A DNA stretch of 32,572 nucleotides from Eubacterium sp. (GCA_017433295.1 JAFRHL010000028.1:1-32572); one strand, 5' to 3'; shown: positions 1 to 9,388, numbered from the stretch's first letter. A program made the numbers and translations. Notes: a model not told the origin generated them from the sequence alone.

Positions 1-185
1 CACGAAGAATAACTATCTATTTCATTTCCTCGAGCCAATCAGTACGAAGGAACATGTCGCCTCTCACTGAGTCACCGGCAGAATAAAACAAGAATCCCTT
101 TGAATCTTCCCATACAATCACACGTTGGGGGAGGGTTCAAAGGGGTTCATCGTTTTATTGTATCAAATCTGCGAGACAGACAGAC

Positions 186-440
186 ATGGTGGTACCCAAG
201 TCAATCAGCCGCTTTGCCCGCAACACCCTGGACGCCAAGGGTGAAGACTGCCACAGGAAAGCGGCGAGTGTACAGCGGGAAGTACGCACTGTCCCATCTG
301 AATTCCTGCCGGGCATGCGGCTGGCGATGGACCGGGCGCTTGCTCAGAACAACAGCCCTCGGGTGGCGGAGATCGACGCACGGTCAGAGGAGCTGCAGAA
401 GGAGCTCCTGAAGAAGGCCAACGCCAAGCAGGGGTTTGAG
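186..440 (+). pseudogene. Large serine recombinase relic
   Basis: The frame begins with a piece reading DMVVPKSISRFARNTLD, the signature of the catalytic (resolvase) domain of large serine recombinases, the integrases of clostridial conjugative and mobilisable elements. The sequence then jumps to IDARSEELQKELLKKANAKQ, which resembles the long coiled-coil/zinc-ribbon part found hundreds of residues later in intact proteins. The catalytic serine region, most of the DNA-binding domain and the C-terminus are missing, so this is a deletion remnant and not a working enzyme. It runs into the palindromic repeat at 440-468, which supplies its last residues. It suggests a mobile element once sat here. 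Bases 1-185 hold nothing else I recognise. Confidence 0.7.
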
Positions 441-468
441 GAACCGTCCCCTGTCTCCCCCTGTCTCC
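440..468. repeat. Palindromic GGAGACAG repeat, partial copy A
   Basis: This copy carries the right half of the repeat seen at 19442, 19972 and 20035: GAACCGTCCC followed by CTGTCTCC, with CTGTCTCC repeated again at 461-468. The left arm is absent. It lies between the recombinase relic and the stop codon of the hybrid kinase (471-473). Confidence 0.75.
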
Positions 469-470
469 AT

Positions 471-3400
471 TCACTTCATTAGTATGTTCAGCGTTCCCAG
501 TATTTCCGGAATATCATAGGGCTTGGCAAGGTGTCCGTTCATCCCTGCCTCCAAAGCAGCCCTCCGGTCTTCCTCGAAGGCGTTGGCTGTAACCGCGACA
601 ATGGGAATGCCTGCCTTCTCTTTGTCCTCTAAGGCACGGATCTGTCTGGCTGCTTCATATCCATCCATCTTCGGCATCTGAATGTCCATAAGGATAATGT
701 CGTAATATCCTGCGGGTGCGGCTTTTACCATTGCAACCGCCTCGGTGCCGTCATTGGCAATCTCCACCTGGAGATTGGCTTCGGTCAGGATCGTTTCCGC
801 AATCATCTGGTTTACATCATTGTCTTCAGCCAGCAGCACACGCTTCCCGGAGAAGTCCGGCAGCGTTTCCGGCTCATATTGTTCAGCCTGCAGCTCCTGG
901 GCAGACATAAACGGCTGTGTGAGTACATTCCTCAGTTCTGACATGAACAGCGGCTTTGAGCAGAAAGCGGTCACTCCTGCCTCTATTGCTTCTTCCTCAA
1001 TATCTGCCCAGTCATAAGCCGTCAGGATGATGATGGGAACGTTGCTCCCGATCACCCTGCGAATCCTTCGTACGGTTTCGATGCCGTTCTGATCCGGCAT
1101 CAGCCAGTCGATAATGTAGACCTGGAACTCATCTGCCTGATTCAGCGCTTCCTTTGCTCGGACTACCGCTTCTTTCCCGTAGTTTGTCCAGTCAGGCCGC
1201 ATTCCGATTTCCCGGAGCATGGAGCAGATGGAGAGGCAGGTGTTCGTATCGTCATCCGCTACCAGTGCTCGAACGCCTTTCAGTTCCGGTACCGGTTCAA
1301 ATTTAGTACAAACGTCGCTGATCTTGCATGGAATGATTACAATAAACTCGCTGCCCTTCCCCTCTTCGGAAATGACATCAATCGTTCCTCCCATCATATC
1401 GACGATATTTTTAGTGATCGCCATGCCGAGACCGGTTCCCTGAATACCGCTTACTGTACTGGTTCTCTCGCGGGTAAAGGCATCGAAGATGGTTTTCTGG
1501 AATTCACTGCTCATGCCGATGCCGTTATCCCTGATACGGAATTCAAAGCTGGTGAGCGCGGGGGATGGCAAGGGCCTTTCTATCACGCGAAAACTGATCG
1601 TGCCGCCGGCCGGCGTAAACTTGACAGCGTTGGTCAGAATGTTCAGCAGTACCTGATTGAGCCGCAGGCTGTCAGTAATAATATCTTCGTGGATCACATC
1701 CTGTGTGTCGATAAACAGCTCCATCTGCTTGGAGGAGATGTTGGCGTGGATGATCGTCCGCAGATCGTGGATTACATCCGGCAAATGGACGCTTGTTTCC
1801 TCAATCGTCATCTTTCCGCTTTCAATGCGGCTCATGTCCAGCACATCGTTGATCAGCGAAAGGAGGTGCTGGCTGGATACGGATATCTTGCCCAGGTAAT
1901 CCTGGACCTGCTCTTTGTTATCGATATGAGAAGCGGCAAGCGCCGTAAACCCCACGATGGCATTCATTGGCGTGCGGATGTCGTGGGACATACTGTTCAG
2001 GAAAGCCGTTTTTGCGTTATTGGCATGCTCTGCCGCAATGAGCGCATCCGAAAGTGCCTGCTGACTCTCGGCCAGTTCCAGGTTCTTTTCCTCAAGTACC
2101 AGTCTGGATGCTTCTTTTTCACGAATCTCCTGTTTTGACCGTCTGCTGTCGCGAACCAGCAGGAAAATGATGATCGAGGCGATGGCAAGAATGCCTGAGA
2201 CGAACAATGCCATATGATCCATCAATATATCGGCAAAACCGTAAGTAAACAGCCCGTCATTATAGCGGTGAAGAAGATTCTGCGTGTATTCCACACCGAG
2301 AATGCTGATGCCGCGGTTCAGCAGCCTCAACAGACCCTCGTTTCCAATTTTCACGCCGAAGCACCGCCCGTCGATATAACTGATCTGCCGGTGGGACAGG
2401 GCATTGTATTTCCGGTTCCTTAAGATGTCATTGGCCCGCAGACCGTTCATGGTCACGCAGCCCGCCTTGCCGGAAAGCACTGCGGTAAGACATTCATCAA
2501 TGGACTGATAGAAAGTGATCTTCGCATCGGGATAGTTGGTCCGCACGAAATAATACTGCATACGGTTGTTTTCGTTAATGGCGAAATGCTTCGTTGTCTT
2601 TTCGGTGAATTCGCCCCGATAGACCAGTTCTGCGGGTGACGCTGACACGGTGTTGGACTGGTAGATACCGTTCTTTTCGGAAAAGTAAAACCCGCCGCCG
2701 ACCGGAAAAGCAGCGTCGATTTCACCGGAGTTGACGGCCGCGATCATGTCGTCATAGCTCCTGTAGCCGCTGCAGGTGACGTCAATGTCCGATCTTCCGA
2801 TGGCGTTCAGAATGGCGGGAACGATCTCCTTTACCGCGCCATCCACATTGCCCTGACTGTCCGTGTCACTGAATGGCAGATAGTTTTCAAGATACCCAAC
2901 GTGAAGCGTCGTATGCCCGTCCAGCCACTCAAGTTCGGCCTTTGAAAAAGCGCGGGCTGTGACGCTGAGGGAATAATACTTTGCTCTCAGTGTGCTCAGA
3001 TAGCCCGGCTCTGATGTTGCCAGCAACGTCTGCGCGGTGTTCAGCTCCGCCAGCAGATCCGGCCGGTTTTTATTGACGCACAGATAATAGTCCGATGCAC
3101 CGAAGATGGAGATCACTTCCGCGTGCTCCCTCCCGCGTGTGCCATCACTCTCCGCGGCAAGGACATCCACGGTATGGGTATCAAAAGCGTTGAACAGCTG
3201 CGTGTTATCCTGATAGGTGACAACCTCAGCTGTAATGCTGCGGTCATGCAGATATTGATTCAGAACGCTCACCATCGCACTGTTTAAAACGCCGATGGTA
3301 CACCCGTTCAGGCTGGCGGGATCCGCCGTAATGTGATCGTCTTTTTCGTGTTTGACAAGGTAATAGGACTCGCTGCCCATGATTGCGTCGGGATACCCGA

Positions 3401-3806
3401 TCAGTCCGGCCCGTTCCTCTCTCCATGCAAGACCTGCGAGCAGATCGATCTCGCCGTCCAGAAGCTTTTGATACAGCTCATTGAAGCCACCGTAAACATA
3501 GGTGTATCTCCAGCCGGTATATTCAGAGAGCTTCTGATAATACTCGTAGGCATAGCCGGTTCTGACCGCACTCTCCTCAGCTCCCTCCTGAAACACCTCG
3601 TTTTCATAGTATCCGACACGAATGGTATCGTGCCCGTTATCCGCATAAACAGCTGCAGGCCGGACGGCAAATATCATAATAGCCGCGCAGGCAAGGAAAA
3701 CAAGTCTGCGGAAAGACATGTGCATACCCCGCAGGGCGATAAAGCCACTTATATGCTTTGTGGTACCAGGTAGCCCGGCATGTGGGTTTATTGAAAAAAA
3801 TCTCAT
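471..3806 (-). CDS. Hybrid sensor histidine kinase with two SBP_bac_3-type sensor domains
   Basis: BvgS/EvgS-like membrane kinase of 1111 residues. A signal peptide ends near VYA (residues 52-54). Two tandem extracytoplasmic solute-binding domains of the amino-acid type follow (about 60-290 and 298-515), then one membrane helix (about 533-552), a coiled coil, HisKA with phospho-acceptor H608 (SMSHDIRTPMNA), and HATPase (NILTNAVKF, DNGIGM, GTGLGMAI). Two receivers end the protein: D900 with K951, and D1041 with its own TA and KP residues. No Hpt domain is visible, so a phosphorelay would need an external partner. I chose the ATG at 3806 because GGAGGG sits 5-6 bases upstream. An ATG at 3719 would give a more compact signal peptide and cannot be excluded. 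The gene follows the permease fusion by 16 bases, clearly in one operon. The bound ligand is unknown; amino acids are inferred from the domain family. Confidence 0.93.
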   Translation of the reverse strand: MRFFSINPHAGLPGTTKHISGFIALRGMHMSFRRLVFLACAAIMIFAVRPAAVYADNGHDTIRVGYYENEVFQEGAEESAVRTGYAYEYYQKLSEYTGWRYTYVYGGFNELYQKLLDGEIDLLAGLAWREERAGLIGYPDAIMGSESYYLVKHEKDDHITADPASLNGCTIGVLNSAMVSVLNQYLHDRSITAEVVTYQDNTQLFNAFDTHTVDVLAAESDGTRGREHAEVISIFGASDYYLCVNKNRPDLLAELNTAQTLLATSEPGYLSTLRAKYYSLSVTARAFSKAELEWLDGHTTLHVGYLENYLPFSDTDSQGNVDGAVKEIVPAILNAIGRSDIDVTCSGYRSYDDMIAAVNSGEIDAAFPVGGGFYFSEKNGIYQSNTVSASPAELVYRGEFTEKTTKHFAINENNRMQYYFVRTNYPDAKITFYQSIDECLTAVLSGKAGCVTMNGLRANDILRNRKYNALSHRQISYIDGRCFGVKIGNEGLLRLLNRGISILGVEYTQNLLHRYNDGLFTYGFADILMDHMALFVSGILAIASIIIFLLVRDSRRSKQEIREKEASRLVLEEKNLELAESQQALSDALIAAEHANNAKTAFLNSMSHDIRTPMNAIVGFTALAASHIDNKEQVQDYLGKISVSSQHLLSLINDVLDMSRIESGKMTIEETSVHLPDVIHDLRTIIHANISSKQMELFIDTQDVIHEDIITDSLRLNQVLLNILTNAVKFTPAGGTISFRVIERPLPSPALTSFEFRIRDNGIGMSSEFQKTIFDAFTRERTSTVSGIQGTGLGMAITKNIVDMMGGTIDVISEEGKGSEFIVIIPCKISDVCTKFEPVPELKGVRALVADDDTNTCLSICSMLREIGMRPDWTNYGKEAVVRAKEALNQADEFQVYIIDWLMPDQNGIETVRRIRRVIGSNVPIIILTAYDWADIEEEAIEAGVTAFCSKPLFMSELRNVLTQPFMSAQELQAEQYEPETLPDFSGKRVLLAEDNDVNQMIAETILTEANLQVEIANDGTEAVAMVKAAPAGYYDIILMDIQMPKMDGYEAARQIRALEDKEKAGIPIVAVTANAFEEDRRAALEAGMNGHLAKPYDIPEILGTLNILMK

Positions 3807-3822
3807 CACGCCCTCCATCATT

Positions 3823-6800
3823 TTATGATTCCGGCCGCACACCGATTACGATATGGTGGTCATCACTGCTTCTTGTCTTTATTGCCTGTACTGAGTACTG
3901 CTTCCATTCGCCGTCACGCAGGCATCTGAAGGACAGGGCTTCCGTTTCTTCCCGGCCGATCCACCGCATCAGGCTGGTCTTGCTGAGTGACTCCCTGATT
4001 CTATCTGAGTCTTCTTCACACACATCGGAAAGCAGTCTCTCCCACACGTCCCCGAAGAAATCCGCGCCGCCGGGTCTGATCTGGAGATCTCCGCCCTTCC
4101 CGGTATAGAACTCCAGGAAATAATTCGAAACCACATCCACGTAGAAAATGCTTTCGAAGTCGCTGGTAAGCGCTTTGGAAATGCTCATATAGGTTTTCTT
4201 GACCGAAGGCGTCATTTCCACACACACCTCTCCCCGTTCAATCAGGAAGGGGTCAAAGGCTTCCGGAGGCACGGGTTTTGAGAAGTAATAGCCCTGCACG
4301 AAATCGCAGCCCATCGCCTTCAATACCAGGTACTGCTCTTCGGTTTCCACGCCTTCTGCCACCACGGGCACATGGAGGTAATCCGCGATGTCGATGATCA
4401 GCTCGATCATCCGCACGTCCCGTGTCTCGCCGAAGGCGCTGCGCACGAAGCTCATATCCAGCTTCAGCACATCGATGGGCAAATGCGACAGCATCCCCAG
4501 AGAGGAATAGCCTGTACCGAAGTCGTCCATCTCGATACGGAAGCCCATGCCCATGCCGCGCAATTCACGCGCCGTGGAAATAACCTGCTCGGCATCCTCG
4601 GTATAGGCCGACTCCGTGATTTCCAGCATCAGATCCTCCGGGTTCAGGCCATAGGTGTTCAAAATTTCGCCGAATATACCTTTCAGGTTTGGTGTCAGCA
4701 TATCAATGCGGGAAACGTTCACGGACACCGGAACGGAATAGCCGAAGCGATCCTTCCAATCCCTGATGCGGGCGGCGGCTTCGTTCCAGACGAACTTGTC
4801 AAGCTCCAGAATCAGGCCGTTATCCTCCAGCAGCGGGATAAAGACACCGGGGCTGATCATGCCCATTTCAGGGTGGTCCCAGCGTACCAGAGCCTCTGCG
4901 CTGGCGAGGACAGGCTTGTCCGGGCGAATATCGAACTTGGGCTGGAAGAAAACTCTGAACCTGTTGTTATCCAGCGATGGCCTGAAGTCTTCCAGCAATC
5001 GCTCGCGATAGAGCTCCGCATTATGCATATCGGTATCGTAAATACCGACGCCATTACTGTATCCGGTCCTGACGGTATTTGCGGCAATCTTGGCATAGTC
5101 GAAGCGCCGTTCGATTTCCAGAGTCTTGTCTACATTGGAGTAAACGCCCATGCGCAAACGTACCCTGTTTGCCGAAGCCTCTTCGTCCACAAGCCCTTCT
5201 GAGGCTTTCGACAGGAGCACCTCGTAATCCTCACGATGGGGGCAGTAGATCAGGAAAGTGTCGCCGACGCGGCGGCAGCCGACGCCGCCCACTTCCCGGG
5301 AGATCCTTCGAATGCGCTCGCCGATCCGGGCGAGTACGCTGTCACCGTACTGCTTGCCATAACGCTCGTTGATCATGTGGAAGCGGTTTACATCTATCAC
5401 GATGGCATCCATCGGCATTTCCGTATATTGCCGGTCATACATCCTGACAAAATTGAGAAAGTAGTTCATGTTATATAGCTTTGTGAGCGGGTCACGTTCC
5501 GTGGATTCGATGATATTCCGTTTTTCAGACAGCTCAATACAGCGGTGGACTCTGGCCTGAACGATTTCCCAGGAAGGATAGGGTTTCGGGATAAAATCCA
5601 TGGCGCCGATTTTCAGGCATTTCACCTCGGCGCTTTGATCGGCTGTCAGTACGATGACGGGGATATCCGCAAGTTCACGCTCTTCTTTCATTACCTTCAG
5701 CACTTCCATGCCGTTCATGTGGGGCATCTGTAAATCCAGAAGAACGATTGCGATTTCATCCTTGTGTTCTTTGATCTGTTCCAGCGCTTCAACACCGTCA
5801 GAAGCATACAGCAGATCCCAGTCTCCCTTGAGCATATTGCCCAGCATCATCAGGTTGACGTATTCATCCTCCACGATGAGGATATACCGTTTGTCATTCA
5901 GGATCTCCTGGCCGTTCAAGCCCGGAACCGCAGACCCGGACGCTTCCTCTGCGTCATCCCTTGTGACCGCTCCGAGGCCCTTCAGCAGCTGCTTTTCCTT
6001 ATACATCAAAGCGTCAGCGCGCTCAAACACGCTGTGGAAGCTCTGATCCTCGCCCTGCCTGTATTCCGAAAGGCCGCCCGAGATAACAACTCCGCCGCCG
6101 TCGATGTGCTCCACGGACCGGTCGTGCAGCGCCAGCACAAGCTCCTTGCGGATAACATAGTCGCGCCCCGTCAGTATGACTACAAATTCATCCCCGCCGA
6201 TCCGAAATACGGGGCTGTGCTGGAAGATGTCACAAATCATTCCGAAGGCCTGACAGATATACTCGTCGCCGGCTTTGTGCCCGAGGGTATCGTTGATTTT
6301 TTTCAGGCCGTTTACATCGCAGACCACAACGGCAAAATCCTTCGCACAGCTTTCATCGATGGACTTGTCGAATTCTTTCTCGCTTACCAGATAGGCATGC
6401 TTGCTCTTTGCGCCGGTAAGCGGATCCCTGAATGCGGTCTCCTTTGCTTTATCCCGCTCCTCTACCGCTCTTTTCTCCCATCGCTCCATTGATATATGGT
6501 TAATAAGCATTGCGGAGAGTGCAAGAATGAATAACACGGTAATGAGCAGGGTGTTTATGGTATCAACCTTGTGGATATGGTCGATCTGGCCCTGAATAAA
6601 ATCTGCCTCATCTAAGCTCTGTACAGTCTCATCCGCCTGACCGTTGTAGTATTCCTGAATAGTATAGATTGATTCATTTGTGGATTTCTCATCCACACGT
6701 CCCGACCAGATTATAGCCATGAAGACCACCAGGGACAGAAGCACGATCCAGACGATGATTGCTTTACCAAACCGCCGGGCATGGTCTTTCTTAATGATCC

Positions 6801-8187
6801 ACCGGAAATAAAAGAAGCCCAGAACGGTCCACACCATGAAGAGGATATAAGTCTCTGTCTCCAGCAGGGCATCCGAGAACAGGTTGGGAAAGAGCAGATA
6901 GATTCCGAAGACCAGCATGATTCCGAAGCCGAGGAAGCCGGTAATGGTCTGCCTGCGGTCTTTCATCTTTTTTGCCAGCTTGAATGTTGTCGCAGACACA
7001 AAGCCATACAGCATGGTCGCGCCCAGTGTCGTTACATCCACGATCCATCCAATCGCTGTGCGGCCGACAAAAGCCATCGGGATACTGAGGGCGGCAACCA
7101 GGAGCATTGCGTTTGCGGGAATCTGCTTGTCATTAAGCCGGGCAAAGGGACTCGGAAGAATATCATCCCGGGCGGCGGCATAGAACAATCTGCTTAGAGC
7201 CCGAAGATTAGCGATAAGGCTTGTCAGAACCAGTGAAAGCAGCGAAGCCATCAGCACGGCCACACCGACATTCCCCATATAATGGTGTGCAGCGTAAAAC
7301 GCGGGCAAACCGGCGATACCGGAGAAGCTTCCGCAATTTTGGATATAATCCAGCCAGGAGCTGCAGCCTTCTGGATAAGCGGTAATACTCAGCAGTGTGA
7401 CAAAAATGTATAAAGCCGTCGAGGTCAGCACAGAAAGGATCAGTATGCGTTGCAGTTTATCCCGTTTGAAATTGAATTCTTCCACAGAATGCGTAATGCC
7501 TTCAAATCCGATAAAGGCCCAGGGCGATATGAAGGCAATCCGAAGTGTCCGTGACAAGGCGTTCCCGTCAGGAATGAATGCCGGACTCAGGCTGCCCCTG
7601 TGTCCCCAAATCGCAGCCCCAAAGCAGAGCGTAATACCGATCACAAATATGCCGACCATTACTGTCATCGCTTTTGCGGCAATCATCTTGCTGCGCATAC
7701 AAAGAACAGTTATGGCGCTGACCGCGACAATGGTGAGCAGCACTTCACCGAAATAGACCTCATATTCAAATAAGATAAACATGTATCCGAACCGGCAAAT
7801 GTCTCCCACGAAATATCTGGCAAAAAGTGGAAGACTGGTCGCATTTGCCCAGAACATGGAGATATATGTCAGGCTGAGGAACCAGAACACAAGGAAGGCG
7901 CGGTCGTAGCCGAAAACCTCCTTTGTATAGGTATAAGCACCACCGGCGCGGGGATAATGATTCGCCATGTAGAAAAAGTTTTCGCACATCAGCAGCATCA
8001 GCACCGTGCCGATCAGAAGGCCAAAGACTGTGCCGGCCGGTCCTGCCTGTGCCAGGTATGTGTTGCTGGTGACGACCAGCGACCCCCATCCGACGGCAGC
8101 ACCCACAGAAAGCGCCCATGCCGCCGCAGGTGAGAGATAAGGCTGCAGCCCTATCTGCGGCTTATTATCCGACGCCTGATTTTTCAT
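3823..8187 (-). CDS. Amino-acid permease fused to GGDEF-REC-GGDEF*-EAL c-di-GMP module
   Basis: A 1454-residue fusion in one uninterrupted frame. Residues 15-465 form a 12-helix APC-superfamily amino-acid permease, with a TM1 GWGSLVV segment and RAGGAYTYTKEVFG after TM2. Two extra helices (about 473-495 and 544-563) bracket a short extracytoplasmic loop. Then come a canonical GGDEF (664-668, no RxxD inhibitory site), a receiver (D818, K868), a second GGDEF degenerated to VGDTF (974-978), and an EAL domain with all main motifs (EAL 1098-1100, EITES, DDFGTGYSS, KLD, AEGVE, QGYYFSKP). The last 120 residues look like the PAS-type region common in Lachnospiraceae GGDEF proteins. The protein should both make and degrade c-di-GMP at the membrane, possibly gated by substrate transport. 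AGGAGGG precedes the ATG. The kinase gene downstream may phosphorylate the receiver; that is inference. Confidence 0.93.
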   Translation of the reverse strand: MKNQASDNKPQIGLQPYLSPAAAWALSVGAAVGWGSLVVTSNTYLAQAGPAGTVFGLLIGTVLMLLMCENFFYMANHYPRAGGAYTYTKEVFGYDRAFLVFWFLSLTYISMFWANATSLPLFARYFVGDICRFGYMFILFEYEVYFGEVLLTIVAVSAITVLCMRSKMIAAKAMTVMVGIFVIGITLCFGAAIWGHRGSLSPAFIPDGNALSRTLRIAFISPWAFIGFEGITHSVEEFNFKRDKLQRILILSVLTSTALYIFVTLLSITAYPEGCSSWLDYIQNCGSFSGIAGLPAFYAAHHYMGNVGVAVLMASLLSLVLTSLIANLRALSRLFYAAARDDILPSPFARLNDKQIPANAMLLVAALSIPMAFVGRTAIGWIVDVTTLGATMLYGFVSATTFKLAKKMKDRRQTITGFLGFGIMLVFGIYLLFPNLFSDALLETETYILFMVWTVLGFFYFRWIIKKDHARRFGKAIIVWIVLLSLVVFMAIIWSGRVDEKSTNESIYTIQEYYNGQADETVQSLDEADFIQGQIDHIHKVDTINTLLITVLFILALSAMLINHISMERWEKRAVEERDKAKETAFRDPLTGAKSKHAYLVSEKEFDKSIDESCAKDFAVVVCDVNGLKKINDTLGHKAGDEYICQAFGMICDIFQHSPVFRIGGDEFVVILTGRDYVIRKELVLALHDRSVEHIDGGGVVISGGLSEYRQGEDQSFHSVFERADALMYKEKQLLKGLGAVTRDDAEEASGSAVPGLNGQEILNDKRYILIVEDEYVNLMMLGNMLKGDWDLLYASDGVEALEQIKEHKDEIAIVLLDLQMPHMNGMEVLKVMKEERELADIPVIVLTADQSAEVKCLKIGAMDFIPKPYPSWEIVQARVHRCIELSEKRNIIESTERDPLTKLYNMNYFLNFVRMYDRQYTEMPMDAIVIDVNRFHMINERYGKQYGDSVLARIGERIRRISREVGGVGCRRVGDTFLIYCPHREDYEVLLSKASEGLVDEEASANRVRLRMGVYSNVDKTLEIERRFDYAKIAANTVRTGYSNGVGIYDTDMHNAELYRERLLEDFRPSLDNNRFRVFFQPKFDIRPDKPVLASAEALVRWDHPEMGMISPGVFIPLLEDNGLILELDKFVWNEAAARIRDWKDRFGYSVPVSVNVSRIDMLTPNLKGIFGEILNTYGLNPEDLMLEITESAYTEDAEQVISTARELRGMGMGFRIEMDDFGTGYSSLGMLSHLPIDVLKLDMSFVRSAFGETRDVRMIELIIDIADYLHVPVVAEGVETEEQYLVLKAMGCDFVQGYYFSKPVPPEAFDPFLIERGEVCVEMTPSVKKTYMSISKALTSDFESIFYVDVVSNYFLEFYTGKGGDLQIRPGGADFFGDVWERLLSDVCEEDSDRIRESLSKTSLMRWIGREETEALSFRCLRDGEWKQYSVQAIKTRSSDDHHIVIGVRPES

Positions 8188-8315
8188 GACTTATCCCTCC
8201 TCATTTTCTTCAATTCAGTATTATCCCGGAGCATTGAAACACCCCCTCCGAAAAGCAGCATATGACTTGATTTGATTTTCCGACAATGTCCCTGTATTTG
8301 TATAACTTCTGACCT

Positions 8316-8327
8316 CATGTTAACATG
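8316..8327. promoter_or_regulatory. 12-bp palindrome in the leader of the permease fusion
   Basis: CATGTTAACATG is a perfect palindrome, flanked by CTGAC and GTCAG, which are also complementary. It lies between the putative promoter and the start codon at 8187. It could be an operator or form a hairpin in the leader RNA; the regulator is unknown. Confidence 0.45.
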
Positions 8328-8363
8328 GTCAGGGTAATAAATCAATCCGTTTTAAATAAAGCA

Positions 8364-8390
8364 AATATATCATGGTATTTTCTATGTCAA
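8364..8390 (-). promoter_or_regulatory. Putative promoter of the permease-kinase operon
   Basis: On the minus strand a perfect -35 box TTGACA (8385-8390) is followed after 15 bases by TATATT (8364-8369). The spacer is shorter than the usual 17, so the assignment is moderate. It would give a leader of about 170 bases before the start at 8187. Confidence 0.5.
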
Positions 8391-8422
8391 AGAGAGATTA
8401 ATTCCCCTATCACTGCATCTTT

Positions 8423-8800
8423 TTACCCTGCTTTTGGCAGGAACTGCCTTAACTGTTCAACACGATCTTTTCCTTCATGATCATGAAATCCCTCTTCAGC
8501 CAGCCTGTGAATCTCCCTGCAGGTCTTGTGAAGGATGATTTCCGTCAGGACATGGATATACCCGTGATTTTCTGCTGCATGGATAAAGCTGTATGGCATC
8601 ACAATCCCTGTTTCGGGAAGGTTCAGACGCATCAAAGCCTCCGCTGTATCGAAGCGTCCGGTCTTGAGATTATAAACCGGCTGGCAATAGGCCAGTACAC
8701 GAGGATCGTCCATATCGGCCCTGCTGTAAATGTCGGCTAATTCCCGAAGAATATACTCAGTCCGGCTGATCTCTTTCACGGATTCGCCTGGAAAATGCAA
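8423..8800 (-). pseudogene. EAL-domain gene fragment
   Basis: About 125 codons that match the beginning of an EAL phosphodiesterase domain: a linker (ISRTEYILRELADIYSRADM), then VLAYCQPVYNLKTG, TAEALMRLNLP and the PYSFIHAAENHGYI segment. The catalytic EAL glutamate is present, but everything after the first quarter of the domain (EITES, DDFG, AEGVE) is missing and the last 15 or so residues look unrelated. No ATG or ribosome binding site is evident; the frame opens with TTG. This is most likely the remnant of a GGDEF-EAL gene. The nearby intact fusion has a complete EAL domain, so this piece is redundant debris. Confidence 0.75.
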
Positions 8801-8916
8801 GTGCTGAGAGTGGCTGGCACTAATGCAGGGCTGTTTTTATATTTTGGGGGATGGAAAAAGGTGTTGATCTATGATATATTTCTATAAATATTTATTTACA
8901 AGGGAGGTTCCTGCCC

Positions 8917-9388
8917 ATGATGACATATTACACATTGATTTCTCCATACATACATCATTGATGTCGAGGTGGTCATACCGTTCCAGCCCAGCTGCTTCTT
9001 CATCGGTATCATGTTCGCTTATACGCTTCTGATCACAACGGCTTATAAGGAAACGGAGGAGCAGAACGTAAGACTGACGGAGCGCGCGCTGGCAGCAGAG
9101 CGAATCGCGGAATTGTCCGAGTCTGTTTCTGCGCTGCTGTCCAATATGCCCGCCATGACTTTTTCAAAGGATGTAAAGACGGGCAGATACCTGGCCTACG
9201 GTTATACGGATCTTTTCTATGTCGATCTCAAAAACAGGGACTTCATCAAATACAAGCCTTCTGACGAGGATGGCAGTCTTACCGAATTGCGGCATGGCGA
9301 GGTATGAGGATGACGATTGTGTAGCGGCAGTATTGAACGTGCAGATCATCTGATGTACGAGAATAAGAATGCGCTGAAACCTGACTAA
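8917..9388 (+). pseudogene. Decayed sensor-GGDEF (diguanylate cyclase) gene
   Basis: Pieces of one gene lie in order. An ATG at 8917 with GGGAGG upstream starts a 14-codon frame that soon stops. From 8969 a longer frame carries a membrane helix (FFIGIMFAYTLLITTAY), a coiled coil and a PAS-like start (SALLSNMPAMTFSKDVKTGRYL), jumping to YTDLFYVDLKNRDFIKYKPS and ending at 9307. After two in-frame stops the same frame continues as ERADHLMYENKNALKPD (9332-9388), the usual C-terminal end of a GGDEF domain. The GGDEF core is deleted. It is oriented away from the EAL fragment, so at least two c-di-GMP genes have decayed here. Confidence 0.75.

Noticed and set aside
4372-6492. Long open frames on the plus strand opposite the permease fusion (up to 276 codons).
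   Set aside because: They are antisense to a clearly homologous gene, have no family resemblance and no convincing ribosome binding site.
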